Below are positions 58,265 to 64,000 of a DNA stretch of 64,000 nucleotides, piece after piece. The stretch's first letter is position 1. Each line of letters opens with the position of its first letter. The stretch is from Selaginella tamariscina. Taxonomy: Eukaryota > Streptophyta > Lycopodiopsida > Selaginellales > Selaginellaceae. The DNA is taken from assembly GCA_003024785.1 (NCBI GenBank), contig PUQB01000012.1, positions 1,357,891 to 1,421,890 of the forward strand, written 5' to 3'. The notes below the pieces were generated by a model. That model had not been told where the DNA came from, ran no database searches, and saw only the letters and a program-made list of their open reading frames with translations. Both the position numbers and the translations under genes were made by a program.

Positions 58265-60985
58265 GTGCGCTTTTGGAACAATTAAATTAAACATTTAAAG
58301 ACATAATCTTTATATATGTGAACTTTAAAAATATTGATTAGGATTAATATCAGTGTTTGGGGTTTGCATATCTGACTAGTATTTAGAGCTTAATTAGTAT
58401 CACAACCTTTCCTCTCCCTTATGCCAATAAGTAAAGGGTAAAGTGGTGTTTTTAAGAGGGCCCCTAATCACGATGACCTAGTTACACTTGAGTCTTTTTA
58501 CCATATATCGCACAATCTTTCTTTACTCAAAGTAGTCAACTCACTAATTAGAACTATGACAGTTATTATCTTTAATTTAGTGAATTTATTCTTAAATTAA
58601 ACCTTTAATTAATTATTAATTTCATTCTTCAGCTCTATACTTTGCTTAACTATTTAAAAACCCTTAACCCAATTTATTCTTAACCATGATATAGAACTGT
58701 TATTCTTAACCTGGCCCTTTAACCCAATTGTTATCATTAACCTAGTAAGTTTACTCTTAAGTTGGACCTTAATATCTTAATCTTGTGTTTAAATAATTAT
58801 TGAATATAATTTAGAAATAATCATCAAATAGAATTTAAGATAGTCATTAAATAAAAATTAAGATACTATTAAATAGAATTTAAGATGACTGTTAAATCAA
58901 TTTAAAAATAGCATTAAATATAATTTAAAATTGTTATTGAATAAGATTTAGATGGTTGTTGAATAGGATTTTAATAAGATTTAAAATAATTGTTAATAAG
59001 GTGACATCAATGGATATAGAATAGTTGATGGGGCATTACTGAAAAATACACACTAAATAAATTATTATATAAGATCCTACTTATTATTTAAAATACATTT
59101 TATTCATACCACCATGAAGACTCACTCAATTACAAAATATGTCACTACTTAATTCCATATAAATTTCATAGGAGCAACACTATTTTTTTTTTATTTCTCA
59201 CGAGAAACAAACATTAAAGAATCTTTTCTATACTTCCTTAAATATGAATTTAACACTTAACAATATTAATAAGAGGGTAATTATTGACTCACATGTGGAA
59301 ATAAAGGTTTTGTTTTAACTTCATAAATGCATTAGATAATTACTTTATTATTAATGATTACATATAAGATCTTTTAATGCACGATAAGAAAAAATAAACA
59401 TAAATATACACACATATATATGTATTATTGACAATTGTGTGTGTGTGAAAGATAGAGAGAAAAAGCATATCAGTGATGTTTCAATTAGATTTTTATTTTG
59501 AATTATCGCTCTCCATAACATTCTCAACAGATTTTGTGTAAGACAAGATACTGAGCTTAATTAATTAATTATCTTATGAACTAACTTTTTAATAGTATCA
59601 TCACTTGAAGGTTTTAATATTTAACTTTTATGTAATATTAGCATGGCCAACATCTAAACCATTGATAACTTATATGAAAGTTAGAATTTTTTTTATATCC
59701 AAACTTTCTATGATGTAGAACACTCAAACTCATTTGTGAAAGAAAAAAGTGAATACCATTGGTTTAAGATTTCTTTATAAATATAATGAATAATGCAAAT
59801 TAGAAGTATTGAAATTAACTCATACCTTTTTTATTTCAATAACTAAAATTAAAATTTATATGTAATTAAGAAATTTAAAATATTTTTATTCATTTCAAAA
59901 CTTTACTTTATATATAAAAGTAACAAGTGGCATAACTACCCATTTGTCATTATATAAATATAGATGTAATATATATATATATATGCAATATTTTTATATT
60001 ATCATGTTTTTCCCAAGTGTGTAAATGGTCTTAAATAAGATGATTAAATAGTTCGAACCTAAGGCTTATATTAATTTAAAACATTAAGCAAAATATATTA
60101 TTACACAATATGATAAATTTAAAATTTAAAATTATAATGCCCATTATGTTACACGATTCACTAAGTTCTTATGCTACAATAAACAAATTATTGTAGCTTG
60201 ATTACACTTTAACAATGTTTTATTTTATATAAAAAAAATAAAGACTAAACATGAAAACGTTAAAAACGACAAACAACATTTAAACATTCTTATTTAACAA
60301 TCTAAAAGTTTCATTAAATTGAGTAAATGTTTATAAAACCATACATCATATTTAAAGGTTGTTTACGTTTGTTTGCATTTGCACACTTCAAAACTCATAA
60401 TCTATGCATGCATTCGTAAGATAAACAGTTAAAGAGTAAAATCTGTGTACTTTTTTAGTGTTATTAACAATTATTTTACTTAATCAAATGCATAGCTAAT
60501 AACTATATTCACTAAAAAGGTATATGTAAATATGTAAATGAACCATCTGTGAAGCGCAACAATCCATTTAAAAAGTGATTAATACGCCGTCCTAAAATTA
60601 AATTGCATTTTCTGCACCTTTTGTACGCCCTATGATCTTTCAGAAACAGATTTATATAATCATTTGCAAATGCATATAATCTTGTTGGGTTGTCTCTCCC
60701 TCCCTCCCTTTCTCTAGTACACGTGCACTAGCATATGGGGTTCGGCATATGCTCTCTTGCATATATACTTATATGTACGTCTGTGTGTGTAGATAAAGTA
60801 TTTATATGTTAAAGGAATGTATGTGAATTAAAATAATAATGCAAAGATTACTGGAAGGACTTATATGATAGTTTCTATATAATGCTTTACTCAAAATATA
60901 ATGTATTATAAATAATGATGTTTATATTATAAATTATAAATAATTAAAAATCAATCTAATAAATGATAATTTGCCAGATCACCTT
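58265..60985. other. AT-rich intergenic DNA with degenerate repeat
   Basis: No gene is supported. From about 58550 to 58990 the phrases TTAACCTAGTAAGTTTACTCTTAAG and AATAGAATTTAAGATAGT recur in degenerate tandem form, like those at 12900-13550. The rest is AT-rich, with a (TC)n-type patch at about 60695-60712. Confidence 0.6.
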
Positions 60986-60991
60986 TCATTG

Positions 60992-62063
60992 TTAGGGCCG
61001 AGTCAACACATTAGGCTTGAATGCGGCTATAACATTAAAATTATAACCCATGCCCAGCTCCTTCCAAACCAACGTCTTCAAGTAGAAAAACACTGGAGGC
61101 ACCTCTTGATCGTAAAACATGCATATAGCCATCCCAGCACCAAAAATAATGTGAACATCCTCCTGGTTTACCTCTACACCCAAAGGCTTCTTAAGTACGC
61201 CAGGTTCCCTGCACAGCACCTTCCATTCTCCGCCTATATACTCATGCACCCAAATGTCGAACTGATCCGGGAACCGCTTACAGACAACACCTATACAGCG
61301 GCCTTCGTGCTCGTAGACATGGAACCTGAATGGTTTTGGAGCACGAGGGTGACTGGGAGCACCCTCGTAGTAGCTATGCTTCTTCCACCTGTACACTCCA
61401 AGATCACCACCCTTCTTCTTGTTGAGGTTGTTATCAGCAATAAACTGCTTCACATAGCAGGTTGGCACTGGAAAATCGTGCAGCTTTGCATGATCCGACT
61501 CCGCGGCAGCTGTGCAACCCCGAAACCCCATATCCAGAAACTCCTGTGGCGTCTCCAGATACTCCCACTTGTCTGTCGTGGAGTCGTATATGTGCATTCC
61601 GGTAGGTCCGTAACAGGCCAGTTTGTAAATCCCATATTCAGCGTCTACCACATGTAAGTCGGGTGAAGTGGCTGGAAGTACCTCAGGGAGACCCACAAGT
61701 ATACATTCATTCCTTAAGGGGTTTGACACAAGGTACCCTTGGTTCTCCACGTAATGCACGTTGAGACCCTGTGATGTGGAAAGAAACAGTAAGAGGTTCG
61801 CTCCTGTGGGGAAGGGATGAAAATCTATAGGGAAGGAGTGGGCGTCACGGGTTGGAGGACACCATAGCTGATGTTTAGCCTCTTCCTGCTTCGAAACTAA
61901 GTGCACCCAAACTTCTTCCTTGTCCCAACTTGTGACCAATCAGTCGCTGCAATTGCGGCATTCCAAGATTTTGACACAGCACGGCTGCTGTATATGCTCC
62001 TTACCGGATACGCTTCAATATGTCACACAAAACATCATCTGGTAGCTTCTGAATCCCACACAT
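60992..62063 (-). pseudogene. F-box/kelch-like protein gene, frameshifts near the F-box
   Basis: On the minus strand an ATG at 62063-62061 starts MCGIQKLPDDVLCDILKRI, an F-box, continued one frame over by SIYSSRAVSKSWNAAIAATD. After another shift the remaining 300 or so residues are open to 60992. They form an F-box-associated beta-propeller-like region with repeated WxY/GxxxxIYD motifs (GMHIYDSTTDKWEYLE, WVHEYIGGEWKVLCREPG, GAGMAICMFYD). Such proteins recruit substrates to SCF ubiquitin ligases. The two shifts lie near 62020 (CCGGTAAGG) and 61933. At the second, the truncated duplicate at 57.9 kb has one more T and reads through, so the break is a one-base deletion in this copy or in its assembly. 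Without these two changes the gene would be complete and single-exon. Confidence 0.75.
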
Positions 62064-62424
62064 CCACTGTTTCAGTTTCCGTCCCCTTTAACTTTCTCTT
62101 CCTCCTTTGCCGTTCCGCTTGTTTCTTGAACACATAACCTAATTAGAATTGTGTTATGTGTCTAATTATAAACAAAAGATAAAAGGTTAGGGTCTAGCTC
62201 ATTTAGGGTTTAATGTTAGTATTTAAGGTTTTTTGTTATCAAGATCTAAGTTTTTTGTTTAACGTATGGTGTACTGTTAATATTTTCACACATACAAATG
62301 TATTATATACTGGATGAAAATATCTCTCTAAATAAAAATCATCAATAACTAGAACTGAGGTGTATATAATCTGGATCATAACATCGACAAGGCTAGATAC
62401 TTTACACAACATGTATGTGTGTGT

Positions 62425-64000
62425 ATGTGCGATACAGTTGCTACTACCAGTAGAATATCCACATAATCCTAATATTTATTATATATATGTTTAGATAATA
62501 TATTATATTAGAAATGCGTTGAAATTCACTCGGAATCTATGTTATAGTGATTAAGGTTTTCCAATTCCTTAAAAAAAACGAATGATGAACCACATGTTAG
62601 GATATCTAAATGAATGATAAAATTAATTTTTATTTAAGATATAGAAAATAATTATGTGAATAGCCAAAATTAATTAGTATATATTATTTTATTATTTTTT
62701 ATCTAATGTGATGACAAATCTTAAGGTAATTAGGGTTAAAAAGGATGGCTGAGATTGATTTTTTTATTTTAATTTGAGAAATGTGAGAAATATGTATTTA
62801 AATTTATTTAAATTTTACATTTCTGTATAGATGTATTACATGTAAATTTAAATACATATATTATATTTAATTTATAAAATTAAATTATATAAACAAACAC
62901 ACATATATAATATACTTTCTCATTATATGTAGTCGACAAAGAAATATTAGCTACTTAAAATATAGATATTAGTGTATCATAGTTAGTTATCTTAATATTA
63001 AATTTGGATATTTAATTTAGAATGATTTGAATACGAGCTTAAGGTTTCACACTTCTAGTGTGAAATGATAAACAAAGATATTTAAAGTTAAAATATTTAA
63101 TAATAAATACGACTGAACATATACACTGTTATCTAACCTTGTGTGTGTAGACTATATTATATATAATGTATGTATGTATGTATGTATGTATTATAAATAC
63201 ACAAAAGTAATTATAATTATAAATTGTATTAAATTGAAAAGTTAATTTTATAAGCTAATTATAGCTTGTGAATAATAAATATGTACATATATATATTTTA
63301 AAATTTACATACATATGTTTAAATATACCTATATAAATCTAGTTTAAACTTATATTTATAATGTGAAGCTTGAACGTGAGCTTGTTTTAGTATATAAATA
63401 AGAATGTAAGAGTGACACTTAACCAAAACTTAAGGTTTTATAATATGAAATAATTATATAATTGGGTGAAATTTTACTACTAATTAACATGCGTACATAC
63501 ACACATACACACAAACGGAAGTTCTTCAAATGCATGTAAGTACTCTTTACATTATTATTTTAAATGTAAATAATTTGATATACATTCCTCTAACATATAA
63601 ATACTTTATTTATGTGTCATATACTAGTGTACGTGTGTTAGAGAGAGATAAAGTATCGCAAGATTATATGCATTTGACGTTTTTGAATAGCAAATTACAA
63701 TTATATATTAAAGAAGAGGAAATGTAATTTAATGCTAGACAGACGATCTTTAATTTTTAATCCATAAATATTTGCACTTTTATATATATATATAAACGTT
63801 CAATATATGTTAAACTGACAGCATATTTTCAATTTAAATTTAAATTAGACATGATTCGAAACCGACGGTTATGCTAGAATAATTTATATATTTTCATTTG
63901 TAATTTTGAGATGATAAGAGTAAATTTTATTTCAAATGCTGACTTTGTTCAGCCACCTCTTTGAAATGTTCAAAATAAATAATAAATAATTAAAATTGAA
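62425..64000. other. AT-rich intergenic DNA
   Basis: I see no gene. A (GTAT)n microsatellite lies at about 63167-63192. Confidence 0.65.

Overview
This is nuclear DNA of a land plant. The evidence is GT-AG introns, Ty1/copia and Ty3/gypsy LTR retrotransposons, and plant gene families: F-box/kelch-like proteins, a tail-anchored purple acid phosphatase of the AtPAP2/PAP9 type, a kinesin-14, a JINGUBANG-like WD40 protein and a pentatricopeptide-repeat fragment. Intergenic DNA is very AT-rich and full of (GT)n, (CT)n and (AT)n microsatellites. The divergence of the proteins from flowering-plant versions suggests a seedless plant (fern, lycophyte or bryophyte). That is inference; nothing here fixes the species. 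I saw no bacterial-type operons, rRNA, tRNA or CRISPR.

Layout. 1-4.6 kb: AT-rich DNA with three families of local tandem repeats (2.1-3.2 kb). 4.6-12.8 kb: an old Ty3/gypsy graveyard holding LTR-like fragments in both orientations, two decayed gag copies (one split by a reverse LTR-like insert), and protease and reverse transcriptase remnants. 16.7-17.7 kb: an F-box gene with frameshifts, followed by an inverted copy of part of the graveyard. 19.7-21.1 kb: an unrecognised multi-exon gene with an in-frame stop. 22.5-26.9 kb: a complete Ty1/copia element with an intact 1384-codon gag-pol frame, LTRs of only 87-88 bp and a CAATC target duplication. 28.2-31.1 kb: a minisatellite and minus-strand exon fragments, one resembling a DExH helicase. 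32.9-33.7 kb: an unrecognised plus-strand gene. 34.0-34.3 kb: a PPR remnant. 35.3-40.2 kb: a complete-length but frameshifted Ty3/gypsy element on the minus strand with 160-bp LTRs. 41.2-43.2 kb: the PAP2-like gene (minus). 43.6-52.3 kb: the kinesin-14 (plus), roughly head-to-head with it. 44.9-49.2 kb: a second copy of the same copia family inside a kinesin intron, with an AGGTA target duplication. 53.6-55.2 kb: the WD40 gene. 57.9-58.3 and 61.0-62.4 kb: a truncated and a full copy of one F-box gene. The rest is AT-rich.

The most striking points are the very short LTRs on an apparently autonomous copia element, and the insertion of its second copy exactly on a 5' splice site, so that the target-site duplication copied the splice donor and the whole element can be carried as intron. 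Almost every host gene shows single-base indels. The kinesin, phosphatase and PPR copies also lack conserved core pieces, so real decay is present, but residual assembly indels cannot be excluded for the one-base cases.
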